Assembly (NCBI RefSeq): GCF_030405905.1
Contig: NZ_JASATW010000022.1
Span: 33,958 to 97,957 of the forward strand
DNA: 64,000 nt
Direction of reading: 5' to 3'
Origin: Sphaerothrix gracilis
Lineage (GTDB): Bacteria > Cyanobacteriota > Cyanobacteriia > Phormidesmidales > Phormidesmidaceae
Both the position numbers and the translations under genes were made by a program. Below, one piece after another: positions 1 to 9,100 of the stretch. Each line of letters begins with the position of its first letter. The stretch's first letter is position 1. Under the pieces are notes generated by a model. That model searched no databases and had not been told where the DNA came from. It saw nothing but the letters and a program-made list of their open reading frames with translations.

Positions 1-1094
1 AGCAAGTGCAGGCTGCCCTCAGCCAGATTGCCTCACTCTCGGTTCACTGTCTGGCACCGGGACATGGATCACTCGTGCGATACAGTCTCAGCCGCTTGCA
101 GCATGACTATCGCCAGTGGTGCCAGCAACAGCAGCACCAGACCCTACGGGTGACCTTAATCTACGCATCGGCCTACGGCAATACGGCAATTCTGGCCGAT
201 GCGATTGTCCAGGGGCTGATTCAGTCAGGGGTGGCTGTGGAATCTATTAATTGCGAGCTGAGCGATCCGGCACAATTGGCCAAGGCGATCGAAACCAGCG
301 ATGGGTTCATTATTGGCTCGCCGACGCTAGGGGGCCACGCCCCGGTTCAGATTCAAACTGCTCTGGGGGTTGTGCTAGCATCGGCGGCAAAAACCAAGCT
401 AGTGGGAGTGTTTGGTTCCTATGGCTGGAGTGGTGAAGCCATTGATCTGCTAGAGGAAAAACTCAGTGATGGCAACTACCGCTTTGGGTTCGAGACTATT
501 CGAGTGCGCTTCAGCCCGGATGCCGCCGCACTGAAAACCTGTCAGGAAGCAGGCGAGCAGTTTGCCCAACAGCTGCGCAAGCAAAAGAAAAAGCAGGTTC
601 CCCGCCAGGCCATTACCGAAACCCAGGCGAATCGGACTGAACAGGCCGTGGGACGGGTCATCAGCACCATCGGTGTGGTGACAACTTGCCAAGGCGATAG
701 CCATAGCGGACTGCTGACCGCTTCGGTTTCACAGGCATCCTTCAATCCGCCTGGTGTGATGATTGCGATCGCTAACACTCCCTATGCTCAGCGCTTCCTG
801 CAGCCTAATGCGCCCTTTGTGCTGAATATTTTGAAAGAAGGCCGCACCGTGCGGCGGCATTTTTCCCAGCAGCCGCAGCCAGGAGACAGTCCTTTTGCCC
901 AACTCGCCCATCATTCAGCCCACAATGGCTGTCTGATTTTGGATGAAGCACTGGCTTATGTGGGGTGTACAGTACAGAGATGGATACCGTGCGGCGATCG
1001 CTGGCTAATCTACGCCAATGTCGATGAAGGTAACGTGCTGGAAATCAAGGGTGTCACTGCTATGCAGCACGGTAAATCGGGTCGTCAATCTTAG
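1..1094 (+). CDS. Flavodiiron protein, C-terminal two thirds (cut by window edge)
   Basis: The frame is open to the window edge, so the true start lies upstream. What remains is the end of the diiron beta-lactamase-like domain (HCLAPGHGS, about residues 14-22 of the visible part), a flavodoxin domain (about 47-190; GSPTLGGHAP and FGSYGWSGEA contact FMN) and a C-terminal flavin-reductase-like domain (about 215-345). This last domain is the hallmark of cyanobacterial class C flavodiiron proteins, which reduce O2 with photosystem I-side electrons. The intact flavin-binding motifs resemble the Flv3/Flv4 type rather than the degenerate Flv1/Flv2 type. Nearby sbtA/sbtB would suit a low-CO2 Flv4, but Flv3 cannot be excluded without the N-terminus and partner gene. 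Confidence 0.9.
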   Translation, partial: QVQAALSQIASLSVHCLAPGHGSLVRYSLSRLQHDYRQWCQQQQHQTLRVTLIYASAYGNTAILADAIVQGLIQSGVAVESINCELSDPAQLAKAIETSDGFIIGSPTLGGHAPVQIQTALGVVLASAAKTKLVGVFGSYGWSGEAIDLLEEKLSDGNYRFGFETIRVRFSPDAAALKTCQEAGEQFAQQLRKQKKKQVPRQAITETQANRTEQAVGRVISTIGVVTTCQGDSHSGLLTASVSQASFNPPGVMIAIANTPYAQRFLQPNAPFVLNILKEGRTVRRHFSQQPQPGDSPFAQLAHHSAHNGCLILDEALAYVGCTVQRWIPCGDRWLIYANVDEGNVLEIKGVTAMQHGKSGRQS

Positions 1095-1173
1095 GAACTT
1101 TCCACACAACGCTTACATCGCTGTCGCATTATGCGGCGAGAAACTATTGCTATAGTTCATCGTCGCCTGTCAC

Positions 1174-1219
1174 CCCAGCGGAATCATCGCTTGACTCAGC
1201 GAGCGATGATTCCGCTGGG
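1174..1219. repeat. Perfect 18-bp inverted repeat (hairpin) after the flavodiiron gene
   Basis: Arms 1174-1191 and 1202-1219 are perfectly complementary (CCCAGCGGAATCATCGCT) around a 10-nt loop. There is no T-tract, so it is not a classical intrinsic terminator, although it could end the flavodiiron transcript. Its right arm abuts an IS1-like transposase fragment, so it may be a mobile-element end. Confidence 0.7.
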
Positions 1220-1330
1220 TATCTTGGTTGCCGTCGTGGACTTTGCCGTTCTCGATAATGTTAGTGGAACCGCAGTCGGGACAAGAAGGTAAGGCAGAGA
1301 TCGTAAAACCGGATGTATAGAAATCGGGTT
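1220..1330 (-). pseudogene. IS1-family transposase N-terminal zinc-finger remnant
   Basis: The minus strand reads PSCPDCGST followed by NIIENGKVHDGNQ. This is the zinc-finger start typical of InsA-type proteins of IS1-family elements, recognised from family knowledge. The similarity stops at about 1219, where the hairpin begins; the catalytic DDE part is absent. It is a short relic with no function of its own. Confidence 0.6.
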
Positions 1331-1555
1331 CCAGGTACAGGACTGTTCTGCCCTAGACGACGTTGCCTATTCGTTAGAAACTATGTCTTTCATTCTCACA
1401 TATTTAGGATGCTCCCTTTAGTGATACCTGACGGTAAGAAAGGTAAGAAATACTGATAATTGATAGATGAAACTTATATATGAGGTTTATATTTATTTGT
1501 TTGCATTATGTTAAATTGTAATCAGATTGATACAGTATTAGAAAGCAAAGGACCA

Positions 1556-1831
1556 ATGAGCCAAACTACAAACGTTTCAATTATTAATAATCCAGCTATT
1601 GAGGTGAGCCAGCCGTGTGTGCTTGAAACGAGATTGCAAGCTGCCCTTGAACATGCCCGGCGGCTAAGCGCAATGAATGAATCTAGCCAATTGGATATAG
1701 CGATTGCGTGGGAAACTGTTGAGGAGCTTACAGCGGCTCAACGACGGCAGCAAGCCTCTCGTCCTTCTGCTTTTGAACGTTACTGTGCAGAAAATCCTGA
1801 TGCCCCTGAAGCACGTATCTATGATTGTTAA
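1556..1831 (+). CDS. CP12-like protein lacking the N-terminal cysteine pair
   Basis: CP12 is a small disordered protein that links GAPDH and phosphoribulokinase and switches off the Calvin cycle in the dark. The core motif AWETVEEL and the tail YCAENPDAPEARIYDC are clear. The canonical N-terminal Cys pair is missing. In the tail the usual second Cys (ECR) is Ala (EAR), while the last residue is Cys. I chose ATG 1556 because AAAGGA sits 5 nt upstream; the in-frame ATG at 1508, which would add 16 residues, has no ribosome site. It lies between the flavodiiron gene and sbtA, a carbon-metabolism setting. Redox control, if any, must differ from standard CP12. Confidence 0.75.
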   Translation: MSQTTNVSIINNPAIEVSQPCVLETRLQAALEHARRLSAMNESSQLDIAIAWETVEELTAAQRRQQASRPSAFERYCAENPDAPEARIYDC

Positions 1832-2041
1832 AAAGAAGGCTATCCTCTTCTAAGCCAGAGTTATAGGATGGACAAGATCTAAGTTGTTTAATCTCGTTTG
1901 GTTTCTTCTCGTTCCTGAGGAGCGTAAGTTTAAGGGCGGTAGTGTTTCCGAAGGAAAAAATCCGCAATGTCCCGTTTGCTGGCAATGAGGATGGGAATTT
2001 CAGCACCCCGCCCTAAATTTATTTTGCCTAGAGTCTAAGCC

Positions 2042-2269
2042 ATGAAAAAGTTGCAAAATCCTGTTGATGAAGGCTGGAGCGTCCACATTTATGATCGCCA
2101 ACGCCGTCTGCTCTGTGCTTTAGAATCTTCTCACATCTGGACCTTTCTTTTAGGCTGTACTTTTGGTCTATTACTGGCAGTTGTATGGGGTAACTTGGCC
2201 CAGCCTAGTTCAAGGTCAACTTCTCTAGGGAGTTCTTCCACAGCATCGCCAATATTTCAAGTTGATTAG
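2042..2269 (+). CDS. Small single-span membrane protein, unknown
   Basis: A 75-residue protein with a polar N-terminus (about 1-35), one hydrophobic segment (about 34-54, HIWTFLLGCTFGLLLAVVWG) and a Ser-rich tail. I do not recognise a family. Two hairpins follow the stop, suggesting a separate short transcript. It is co-directional with sbtA, which starts 577 nt downstream, so a link to bicarbonate uptake is only possible. Confidence 0.55.
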   Translation: MKKLQNPVDEGWSVHIYDRQRRLLCALESSHIWTFLLGCTFGLLLAVVWGNLAQPSSRSTSLGSSSTASPIFQVD

Positions 2270-2288
2270 TTAGATAATCATTATTTAT

Positions 2289-2322
2289 TAAACTGATTCA
2301 ACAAGAACTTTGGATCAGTTTA
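2289..2322 (+). terminator. Hairpin after the small membrane gene (first of two)
   Basis: TAAACTGATTCA (2289-2300) pairs with TGGATCAGTTTA (2311-2322), 12 bp with one T-G wobble and a 10-nt loop. It lies 20 nt past the stop codon. There is no long T-run. Confidence 0.45.
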
Positions 2323-2342
2323 ATAGATGTTATAAACAGTCA

Positions 2343-2369
2343 AACTGACTCATTATTTCTGAGTCAGTT
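2343..2369 (+). terminator. Second hairpin after the small membrane gene
   Basis: AACTGACTCA (2343-2352) and TGAGTCAGTT (2360-2369) form a perfect 10-bp stem with a 7-nt loop. It is 20 nt after the preceding hairpin and shares the AACTGA stem base, so the two may be related by duplication. Confidence 0.45.
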
Positions 2370-2846
2370 GCAATCGCAAGTAGACAGATTCTGCCTTGAT
2401 AACCGCCATGTCTTAGAGGTCAAGCCAGGTCAGGATTTTAGATTTTGTTTGGGTTTATGCTCTGTCCTATAGGTACTCGATTACCCGGAAATGTCTGGCA
2501 AATAAAAGAAGAACTTATATTTTTGATTTGACATTACAGTCTAAATTTGCTGCTAACAGGCGTAGATTTGCGCAGATTTTTAATATAGACTCATACCTAT
2601 GAAAAGCCAATCTTAAATAGACTTAATTCTATAAAAGTTGGCTGTGCCTGACCTAGAGATAAAGAGTGACCACCGATTAGTGCAATTACTTGCGATCGCT
2701 GGAGCAAAATCCTTGTCAGCACACAACGCACCGGGATGCAGATGCAGGGAATAGTCGGTTAACTGCTGCCTATTTAGAAGCTGATTCGAGGCCACGCTTG
2801 TCTGCTGTCCTGACCCCTGAGATTTCCTTTAAGGAGGAGCTACAAA
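2370..2846 (+). other. Long leader region before sbtA, no gene
   Basis: About 480 nt, AT-rich, with no convincing open frame. It presumably holds the sbtA promoter and low-CO2 regulator sites, but I see no clear -35/-10 pair or LysR-type site. The only strong element is the ribosome site AAGGAGGAG just before the sbtA start. Confidence 0.5.
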
Positions 2847-3929
2847 GTGGATTTTTTAGCCAATTTTTTGACGAAATTCGGATCGCAGTTGCAGTCACCA
2901 ACCCTCGGCTTTTTGCTGGGTGGTATAGTCATTGCCGCTCTTGGTAGCCGACTGACAATTCCAGATGCGATCTATAAGTTCATCGTCTTCATGCTGCTCA
3001 TTAAAGTCGGACTGAGCGGCGGCATTGCCATCCGCAATGCCAATCTGGTAGAGATGCTGTTGCCGGCGCTGTTTGCTGTGGTAACAGGGATTGCGATCGT
3101 ATTCATTGCCAGCTTTACGTTAGCCAAGATGCCGGGCATCAAAATCGTAGATGCCCTTGCGACCGGCGGCTTGTTTGGCGCTGTGAGTGGTTCTACCCTC
3201 GCTGCTGGGATAACAGTAATGGAAGGGCAAAACATTCAATACGAGGCATGGGCTGGCGCTCTTTATCCCTTCATGGACATTCCAGCCCTGGTGACGGCAA
3301 TTGTCTTAGCCAGCATTTACACTAATAAGCGGAAGCGCGACAAGTATCGCAAAAACGAGGAGTATCTTAGAAAACAGGCTGTTGTCTCAGGCGGGTATGT
3401 CAGCGAAGAGGATGGTTTCTCAGACGGGCGGGTTAAGATATGGCCCATCATCCAGGAAAGCCTTCAGGGATCCGCCTTGTCAGCCCTGCTGCTTGGCCTG
3501 GCTCTGGGCTTGATAACCCGACCGGAAAGTGTCTTTGAAAGCTTCTACGAGCCTCTTTTTCGCGGTCTACTTTCGATCCTGATGTTGGTCATGGGTATGG
3601 AAGCTTGGGCAAGGCTTGGTGAGCTACGCAAGGTAGCCCAGTGGTACGCCGTATATGCCGCAGTGTCACCGATGCTGCATGGTTTTGTAGCCTTTGGTCT
3701 TGGCATGATTGCCCACTACGCGACGGGCTTTAGTCCTGGTGGTGTCGCGCTCCTAGCCATTATTGCCGCCTCCAGTTCAGACATATCAGGGCCGCCCACG
3801 CTGCGAGCCGGTATCCCATCGGCTAACCCCTCTGCCTACATCGGTGCGTCTACAGCTATCGGTACACCCATTGCGATCGCCGTAGGCATACCGCTCTTCG
3901 TCGGGCTTGCTCAGACACTGAGTGGCTGA
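2847..3929 (+). CDS. sbtA: Sodium-dependent bicarbonate transporter SbtA
   Basis: SbtA imports bicarbonate with sodium across the plasma membrane as part of the CO2-concentrating mechanism. The 360-residue length is close to the family norm. About ten hydrophobic segments form two inverted halves, separated by a charged cytoplasmic loop (about residues 158-198, rich in KRKR and EE). Family-like stretches include GLSGGIAIRNA and AASSSDISGPPTLRAGIPSANPSAYIG. The start is GTG with AAGGAGGAG 8 nt upstream. sbtB follows 97 nt downstream on the same strand, the usual pairing. Low-CO2 induction is known for the family but not shown here. Confidence 0.95.
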   Translation: MDFLANFLTKFGSQLQSPTLGFLLGGIVIAALGSRLTIPDAIYKFIVFMLLIKVGLSGGIAIRNANLVEMLLPALFAVVTGIAIVFIASFTLAKMPGIKIVDALATGGLFGAVSGSTLAAGITVMEGQNIQYEAWAGALYPFMDIPALVTAIVLASIYTNKRKRDKYRKNEEYLRKQAVVSGGYVSEEDGFSDGRVKIWPIIQESLQGSALSALLLGLALGLITRPESVFESFYEPLFRGLLSILMLVMGMEAWARLGELRKVAQWYAVYAAVSPMLHGFVAFGLGMIAHYATGFSPGGVALLAIIAASSSDISGPPTLRAGIPSANPSAYIGASTAIGTPIAIAVGIPLFVGLAQTLSG

Positions 3930-4026
3930 ACCTAGAGAAGGCATAGTCTGCCACTACTCCCACCCGGCAACTCATTCCTAAGTTGCTACAGAGTTCAATT
4001 AATACACACATCGAGAGGTAACCTAC

Positions 4027-4359
4027 ATGGTCAAGCCAGCCACCAAACTCGTCATCGTTACGGAAAAGTTGCTACTGAAAAAGCTTGCCAAAATCATTGA
4101 TGAAGCCGGAGCTACCGGTTATACGGTGGTAGAAGCTGGCGGTAAAGGCAGCCGCAACGTACGCTCATCGGGGCAACCCAGCGTTTCTGACACCACCTCG
4201 AACATCAAGTTTGAGGTGCTCACCGAAAATCGAGATATAGCCCTACAGATTTCGGACGAGATTGCCGCGAAATTTTTCGATAACTATTCGGGCATCGCCT
4301 ATATCTGTGACGCGGAAGTGCTATACGCGCATAAATTCTGTGGACCAGACGGCTGTTGA
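4027..4359 (+). CDS. sbtB: PII-like regulator SbtB
   Basis: A trimeric PII-like protein that binds adenine nucleotides including cAMP and docks on SbtA from the cytoplasm. The 110-residue protein has the ferredoxin-like start KLVIVTEKLLLKKLAKIID, a T-loop region at about 39-60, and the C-terminal CGPDGC (residues 105-110), the redox-sensitive R-loop of many SbtB proteins. A GAGAGG ribosome site precedes the ATG. A strong intrinsic terminator follows, so sbtA-sbtB is probably one unit. Confidence 0.95.
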   Translation: MVKPATKLVIVTEKLLLKKLAKIIDEAGATGYTVVEAGGKGSRNVRSSGQPSVSDTTSNIKFEVLTENRDIALQISDEIAAKFFDNYSGIAYICDAEVLYAHKFCGPDGC

Positions 4360-4380
4360 ACTGAAACAATGCCAATCTAG

Positions 4381-4409
4381 AAAGCCGGGGGCCATGCCTC
4401 CGGCTTTTT
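4381..4409 (+). terminator. Intrinsic terminator of sbtAB
   Basis: AAAGCCGGGGGC (4381-4392) pairs with GCCTCCGGCTTT (4396-4407) with one wobble and a 3-nt loop, running into a T-run (4405-4409). It starts 21 nt after the sbtB stop. Confidence 0.9.
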
Positions 4410-4559
4410 GTATGAAGTTTCATCTATCTGCGATCGCAGAGCAGAGAGTTAAGCAAGCGTTATGTTATATAAACAAAATCTATATACAAGTCCTATTGTT
4501 ATCTGATTTAGTTATAGCTAACCTGTGAAGTAACCCTTGTACATCAGCACAGAAGAGCC

Positions 4560-4883
4560 ATGTTGAACTTATCTTTCTCCAAAACTACTTTGAACAGAAG
4601 CTTGCAGAGCAACTCGCTCTTTTCCCTGAATCCACTCAGTCCGCTACGTCAGTGGCTTAACAAAGTTGATATGCGCAATCTAGCTCAGGCTCACTTGATT
4701 TGCCGACTCATTCCGGCACAGTGTCCTTTTGAGCGAGAGGTTCGGATTGGACGTCTCGTTCACATCAACGTGCCGCCCCTTTGCAAACTCAATCCGCTTT
4801 ATGAAGAAGTTGTCGGTTTACGCTTTCGAGCACTCTGTTATCTGGCTGAGGAATGCGCTGTTGATATCTGTCGCTACTGCTAA
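4560..4883 (+). CDS. Mo-dependent nitrogenase C-terminal domain protein
   Basis: The second half (about residues 45-107) carries LICRLIPAQCPFERE, PPLCKLNPLYEEVVGLRFRAL and CYLAEECAVDI. This pattern belongs to the small cyanobacterial family named Mo-dependent nitrogenase C-terminal domain. The name is historical: these stand-alone proteins occur in non-fixing strains and their role is unknown. No nif gene is visible. Four Cys in the domain could bind metal, which is inference. It is a single gene followed 52 nt later by the PsiE gene. Confidence 0.75.
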   Translation: MLNLSFSKTTLNRSLQSNSLFSLNPLSPLRQWLNKVDMRNLAQAHLICRLIPAQCPFEREVRIGRLVHINVPPLCKLNPLYEEVVGLRFRALCYLAEECAVDICRYC

Positions 4884-4935
4884 TACTTCAAGTTTTTAAG
4901 CTGCTTGAATAGAGCTAAATCGCTCCTCAATCATT

Positions 4936-5511
4936 ATGGATAATCCGTCTTCTTCTCCGCTGCCTTGGTATCGCTGGCTCAATAGTAGCCGTGTGATTCG
5001 GCTATTGGAAACCGTTCAAGATTTGATCGTAGTCTGCTTGTGCATTGGACTATTCAGCTTTATGGTTTTACAACTGCGAGAGATGGTGCTATCACTATTA
5101 CCCCCCTTGCAGTTTCAACCAGTGACTTCAGATATTTTGTTCTTACTGATTCTGGTTGAGCTATTTCGTTTGCTGATTATTTATCTACAAGAGCATCGAG
5201 TATCTATCGGTGTAGCGGTAGAGGTTTCAATTGTTTCAGTGCTGAGAGAAATTATTGTACGAGGAGTTTTAGAAACCCCTTGGATTCAGGTGCTAGTAGC
5301 CTGTGTATTTTTGCTTGTATTAGGAGCTTTGCTAGTTATTCGAGTTTGGATACCACCCACATTTGAAGGTATTGATCCAGAGCAATTTATGTCTGAGCGG
5401 CATCGTTCCCGTACCCATAAGTTCGATGACAATGGTGCTTCTTTGATGCCAAAAGATAGGGAGGATTTATCAATCTTTGAATCCTCCGTGCCTGCCAGCC
5501 GTGTTGACTAA
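4936..5511 (+). CDS. Phosphate-starvation-inducible PsiE family membrane protein
   Basis: A 191-residue inner-membrane protein with four hydrophobic segments (about 30-48, 70-90, 100-120, 124-142). The conserved stretch LVELFRLLIIYLQEHRV...VAVEVSIVSVLREIIV matches PsiE proteins. The C-terminal 45 residues are polar and poorly conserved. PsiE function is unknown beyond phosphate-linked expression in enterics. There is no obvious operon partner. Confidence 0.8.
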   Translation: MDNPSSSPLPWYRWLNSSRVIRLLETVQDLIVVCLCIGLFSFMVLQLREMVLSLLPPLQFQPVTSDILFLLILVELFRLLIIYLQEHRVSIGVAVEVSIVSVLREIIVRGVLETPWIQVLVACVFLLVLGALLVIRVWIPPTFEGIDPEQFMSERHRSRTHKFDDNGASLMPKDREDLSIFESSVPASRVD

Positions 5512-5759
5512 GCTTGATGCGCGGCTCTTTGTCTCATTGTCACTGTATAAGGCTCTAGTTATGTAAGCTAGGGCTTTTCTAATTTGGATAGAGTTTCTGC
5601 GATCACCGGTTTCAGATTGCAATGGAAATCCTGCTGTGATACTACGCCGCTCAAAAGTTTTTGCCTGATTCGTCTTTGCCTATTAAGTAGGCATAAAGAT
5701 TCGGAGCATGTCTGAATAAGGGAAGCAACAATGGTTTCAGTATTGAGGAAGTTGTAAGA

Positions 5760-6590
5760 ATGTGGGAGCGACTTAAGCAGTGGCAGTCAAAAGCAAAGCT
5801 CTCAAAGTGCTGGATGACGGGAGCGATTGCAACTCCCGTTGTGCTTGGGATGATGTGGTGGTTTTGGTTGCTCCCTGCTCGTCGCATAGCTCATGGTGCA
5901 AGAGCAAACCTCGTTGACAGACATCGTGAAACTCTCATCAGTGATATTGGGATGATTGCGACAGTTGCCGGTGGCCTCTTCCTGTTGCTCAAGTTCCACT
6001 TTACCAACAGCGCTGCAGAGACATCCAACCTCATTGGCGTAGACCTCAGTGGCGCCGACCTCATTGGCGTAGACCTCAGTGGTGTAGATCTCAGCAGCGC
6101 CGACCTCAATGGCGCTATGCTCAAGGGTGCCGACCTCAGTGGTGCCAATCTCAGCGGTGCTAATCTCATCAGTGCTGACCTCAACGGCGCCAACCTCAAC
6201 GGTGCTGAGTGTAGATATGCTAACCTCAGCGATGCTGATCTCAGATATGTCAACCTCAGCGGCGCTAATCTCACGGATGCTAACCTCAGCGGTGCTAACC
6301 TCAGCTGCGCTCTCCTCACGGATGCCAATCTGAGCGATGCTAATCTCAGCAATACCTTAATATTTTTTATAAATCTACGAGAAGTTTTAAATCTTGAGCC
6401 GTTTCAATTAGAGGCATCCCCTTCACCGTTTTTATGCAATGTTGCACTGCCTTCTTATTCCAAGCAACCAGAGGTGAACCCTGATCGTTCCTGCGATCGC
6501 ATTCCTCAACTTTTGAGTGCTCGCTATGATATTTCACTCGAAGAGGCTCAAGAGATAGTCTATGAAGCTCGACAACATCATTGGGATTAA
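5760..6590 (+). CDS. Membrane-anchored pentapeptide repeat protein
   Basis: Two hydrophobic segments (about 20-40 and 62-80) precede a pentapeptide-repeat block (about 92-205) of the A(D/N)LSG type, written in DNA as near-identical 15-bp units. This folds as a right-handed quadrilateral beta-helix. The C-terminal 70 residues are non-repetitive and helical. The function of such cyanobacterial proteins is generally unknown. GAGGAAG lies upstream of the ATG. Confidence 0.8.
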   Translation: MWERLKQWQSKAKLSKCWMTGAIATPVVLGMMWWFWLLPARRIAHGARANLVDRHRETLISDIGMIATVAGGLFLLLKFHFTNSAAETSNLIGVDLSGADLIGVDLSGVDLSSADLNGAMLKGADLSGANLSGANLISADLNGANLNGAECRYANLSDADLRYVNLSGANLTDANLSGANLSCALLTDANLSDANLSNTLIFFINLREVLNLEPFQLEASPSPFLCNVALPSYSKQPEVNPDRSCDRIPQLLSARYDISLEEAQEIVYEARQHHWD

Positions 6591-6712
6591 CCAAAAAACT
6601 GATCAAACTCATCGCTGGAGTCGCTCCTGGCACTGGTCTGCGGAACTAGGCATCCGGTGGGGTAGGTGATCTACATAGCTTTCCAGTGAGCTATTTGGCA
6701 GCTAGCTTCAGC

Positions 6713-8197
6713 TTATTTTTGTTGCTGTTCTTGCTCCACAAACTGTACAAATTCTTCAGTAGAGTCTTTACCCCGGTTGTGATAGGAGGGGTTGTTAACA
6801 GCTCCTGTCTGATGGAGCTGTTCAATGGCTTCTTTCTCTTCGTCCATGAATGTCTTGGCAGCTTTACGGTTGATGCCAAATTCGCGCTCTAAGAGTCCGG
6901 CATTGATAGCGTAAGTATCGTTAGGATGCTGTTGGTTCCATTGAGAGATAGCATTGAAGATAGCCTTAGCTCTATCTTTGGCACTATTCGCTCTGGTTTC
7001 TGCTGGCTGTGGTTCTAGGGTCGGCTGAGTAGAGCTGTCGTCTGATTGGTGTGTTTCCTGTGTTTGCGGTGGTGCTTGCGTGGAGGTGCCTAAGAACGCC
7101 TGTCGAATCGCGTCGAACTGCTGCAGCTGCTGCTGAAGCTGAGCATTCTGCTGTTGCAGGTGTTCAATCTTCTTTGTCAGCTCCCGGTGAGGTTCATTTG
7201 TACCTCCAGAGTCAACCTTCTGTTTGAGCTGTTTGTTTTCTGCTCTAAGGGTTTCTAGCTCGGTAGTCAGCCAGCGGAGAGTCGCCGCTTGATGAGCGAT
7301 CGCTTCTAGGGCATCGGGTTGAAGCTGAGGCGTTTGCTGTTGCTGCTTCCAGCCAGCTTCAGCTTGACCCAGCACAGCGCGTAGGGCCTCAGCGCTGTTG
7401 CCATGTTCACCGAGTTGAGCGGCGAGTTTATGCAGGCGATCGACATCGCTGGTGTAGAGAGAAGTCTGAGTTGTACTTGCAGGAGGCATTGTTGTTTGAG
7501 TAAGTAGTGAAGGTTCTGGAGATGAGGGTGTTTCACTGGGTAGCGGCGGCAGACCGTTAGCAGCGATTTTGACCCCCCGTGCTCGAATCAGCTCGCCATT
7601 TGGTCTGGCTAGCCGGTAGTGAAAGTAGTGGTCAGTGGCCCTGGAGTTGGGGGTGACTTTGCCTTCTAGGACGTGGCCCAGGTAGTGCTGTAGGAAGCGA
7701 TGTTCATGTTGCCATTCGGGGCAGAAGAAGTGAATAGCGATCGCGCCGTAGATACCGCGCAGTCGGTGAATAGAGACAGTCTTGAAGCCTTCGGGCACAG
7801 GGACAATTTCTGTCTGTTGAAAATACTTTCTGACCTGACGGTTGATACGGGTATTGAGGGCATCGATGCGAGGATCATCATGAGCGGCTTCGCTTTCCAC
7901 CAGCGGAGCGATCGCCTTGAGCTGGCGGAAGCGCTCGATAGCAGGCAGTAAGTCTTTGGCTGGAATCAGGGTCAAGATATCAAACGAGAGCGGCTGCGCT
8001 TTCTTTTGCTGACTGCTAAAGTGGAGCGCGTAGAGATAGGCAGTCAGTTCAAAGTTACCCTTGCTAATGATCTCTGTGTGTCTGCGTCCGGTCAGGGCTG
8101 CAATGGCGATCGCCAGCAGACGTTCATCCTCAGCCTCTAGCAGACTGACAACCTGACCCAGATAGCGCTGTAAAGGAATGACTTGTAGTGCTCTTAT
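6713..8197 (-). pseudogene. 5'-truncated tyrosine-recombinase / telomere-resolvase-like gene
   Basis: The open frame runs from just after a stop at 8198-8200 to 6713 but has no ATG or GTG start near its 5' end; the first plausible start, TTG 7975, would cut away half the active site. Upstream of it the frame reads ALTGRRHTEIIS (catalytic Arg) and a lysine-bearing stretch SSQQKKAQ. Then follow SIHRLRGIYG (HxLR), FLQHYLGHV (H) and ATDHYFHYRL (candidate nucleophile Tyr). This R-K-HxxR-H-Y order is that of tyrosine recombinases, and the layout resembles protelomerases. A Gln-rich coiled coil and a C-terminal helical module (RAKAIFNAI...GINRKAAKTF) follow. The N-terminal domain is missing, so the gene is probably a relic. 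The telomere-resolvase label is an inference. Confidence 0.5.
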
Positions 8198-8300
8198 TTA
8201 CCTTAGCTCTAGAAGACGCTAGCTTTAAAAAACCGTCTGGCTTGCAGCAAGCCTTTCATATCGGGAAAAACGGAAAAAGTTTGGGGGAACGACCGTTGTA

Positions 8301-8822
8301 ATGTTTGTAGCCGAGCCAATACTGGATGTAATCCTTCGGGGCCTGATTCTGACCGCACTTGCTATGTTTTGGGTCGTAGTACTTGTACGTGTCAATGGAC
8401 TCAGGTCGTTTTCTAAAATGACCAATTTTGACTTTGTAATGACGGTGGCAGTAGGATCTCTGCTTGCCGGAGCGAGCCAATCTACAAGCTGGAAGGCTTT
8501 TGTACAATCACTTGCAGCTATGGCCTCGCTCTTTATTGTGCAATATGTAACTGCTCGCCTTCGTAAGGCATCAGATAAGTTTGAAGCCTTAATACAAAAT
8601 ACGCCGGTAGTACTGATGCGTGACGGCAAAATACTTGACGAGGCACTTATCAAGACTCGTGTTGGAAGAAGCGACCTAATTGCCAAGCTCCGTGAGGCGA
8701 ACGTCCTTGAGTTATCTGAAGTACGTGCCGTCATCTTAGAAACGACAGGGGACATATCAGTACTTCATGGTGACAAGTGTTCGGAGGAATTGCTTCAGGG
8801 AACGAAGCGCATCAATTATTAG
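8301..8822 (+). CDS. DUF421 (YetF-like) membrane protein
   Basis: A 173-residue protein with three N-terminal hydrophobic segments (about 8-28, 44-62, 66-84) and a cytoplasmic alpha/beta domain containing NTPVVLMRDGKILDEAL and the family core RVGRSDLIAKLREANV. DUF421 proteins are widespread with unknown biochemical role; YetF of Bacillus is the best-known member. A 12-bp inverted repeat spans its stop codon. It is transcribed away from the truncated recombinase gene. Confidence 0.85.
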   Translation: MFVAEPILDVILRGLILTALAMFWVVVLVRVNGLRSFSKMTNFDFVMTVAVGSLLAGASQSTSWKAFVQSLAAMASLFIVQYVTARLRKASDKFEALIQNTPVVLMRDGKILDEALIKTRVGRSDLIAKLREANVLELSEVRAVILETTGDISVLHGDKCSEELLQGTKRINY

Positions 8823-8842
8823 GGATGAAGTCGTTCCCTGAA
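8794..8842 (+). terminator. Inverted repeat spanning the end of the DUF421 gene
   Basis: TTCAGGGAACGA (8794-8805) and TCGTTCCCTGAA (8831-8842) are perfect 12-bp arms with a 25-nt loop that contains the stop codon. It may act as a terminator or mRNA-stability element. Confidence 0.5.
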
Positions 8843-8988
8843 GGAAAAGGGTTTTGTGCTCCCAGAGAAGATAGGCTGATATTTTCAAAGTGAACAAAAT
8901 TAAAACTTTGCATAGGCTCCATTATTGTGCTTACGTAGAAGTAAGTCACGGTTCTCTTTTTCTGTAAATCAGATGAGAGACACTGTTT

Positions 8989-9090
8989 ATGTACCGTTAC
9001 GAATTTATGCTAATCTGGCTGCTGGCCTTCATCACTGCGCTGCTTAACTTTGCTGCTGCATATATGAGCTATCAAGTGGCTAAAAAATAG
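8989..9090 (+). CDS. 33-residue single-span membrane peptide
   Basis: ATG 8989 to TAG 9090 encodes MYRYEFMLIWLLAFITALL plus a short tail ending QVAKK: one membrane helix with a basic end. An intrinsic terminator-like hairpin follows 10 nt later, supporting a real short transcript. I do not recognise the family. It could be a subunit of a membrane complex or a regulatory peptide. Confidence 0.45.
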   Translation: MYRYEFMLIWLLAFITALLNFAAAYMSYQVAKK

Positions 9091-9100
9091 GCAAATGGGA

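Noticed and set aside
4560..4883. Evidence for nitrogen fixation from the Mo-nitrogenase C-terminal domain name
   Set aside because: The family is found alone in non-fixing cyanobacteria and no nif gene is present in the window.
5891..6352. Minus-strand open frame of 153 codons, Leu/Arg/Ala-rich
   Set aside because: It is the antisense image of the pentapeptide repeat DNA; its composition is a by-product of the 15-bp periodicity.
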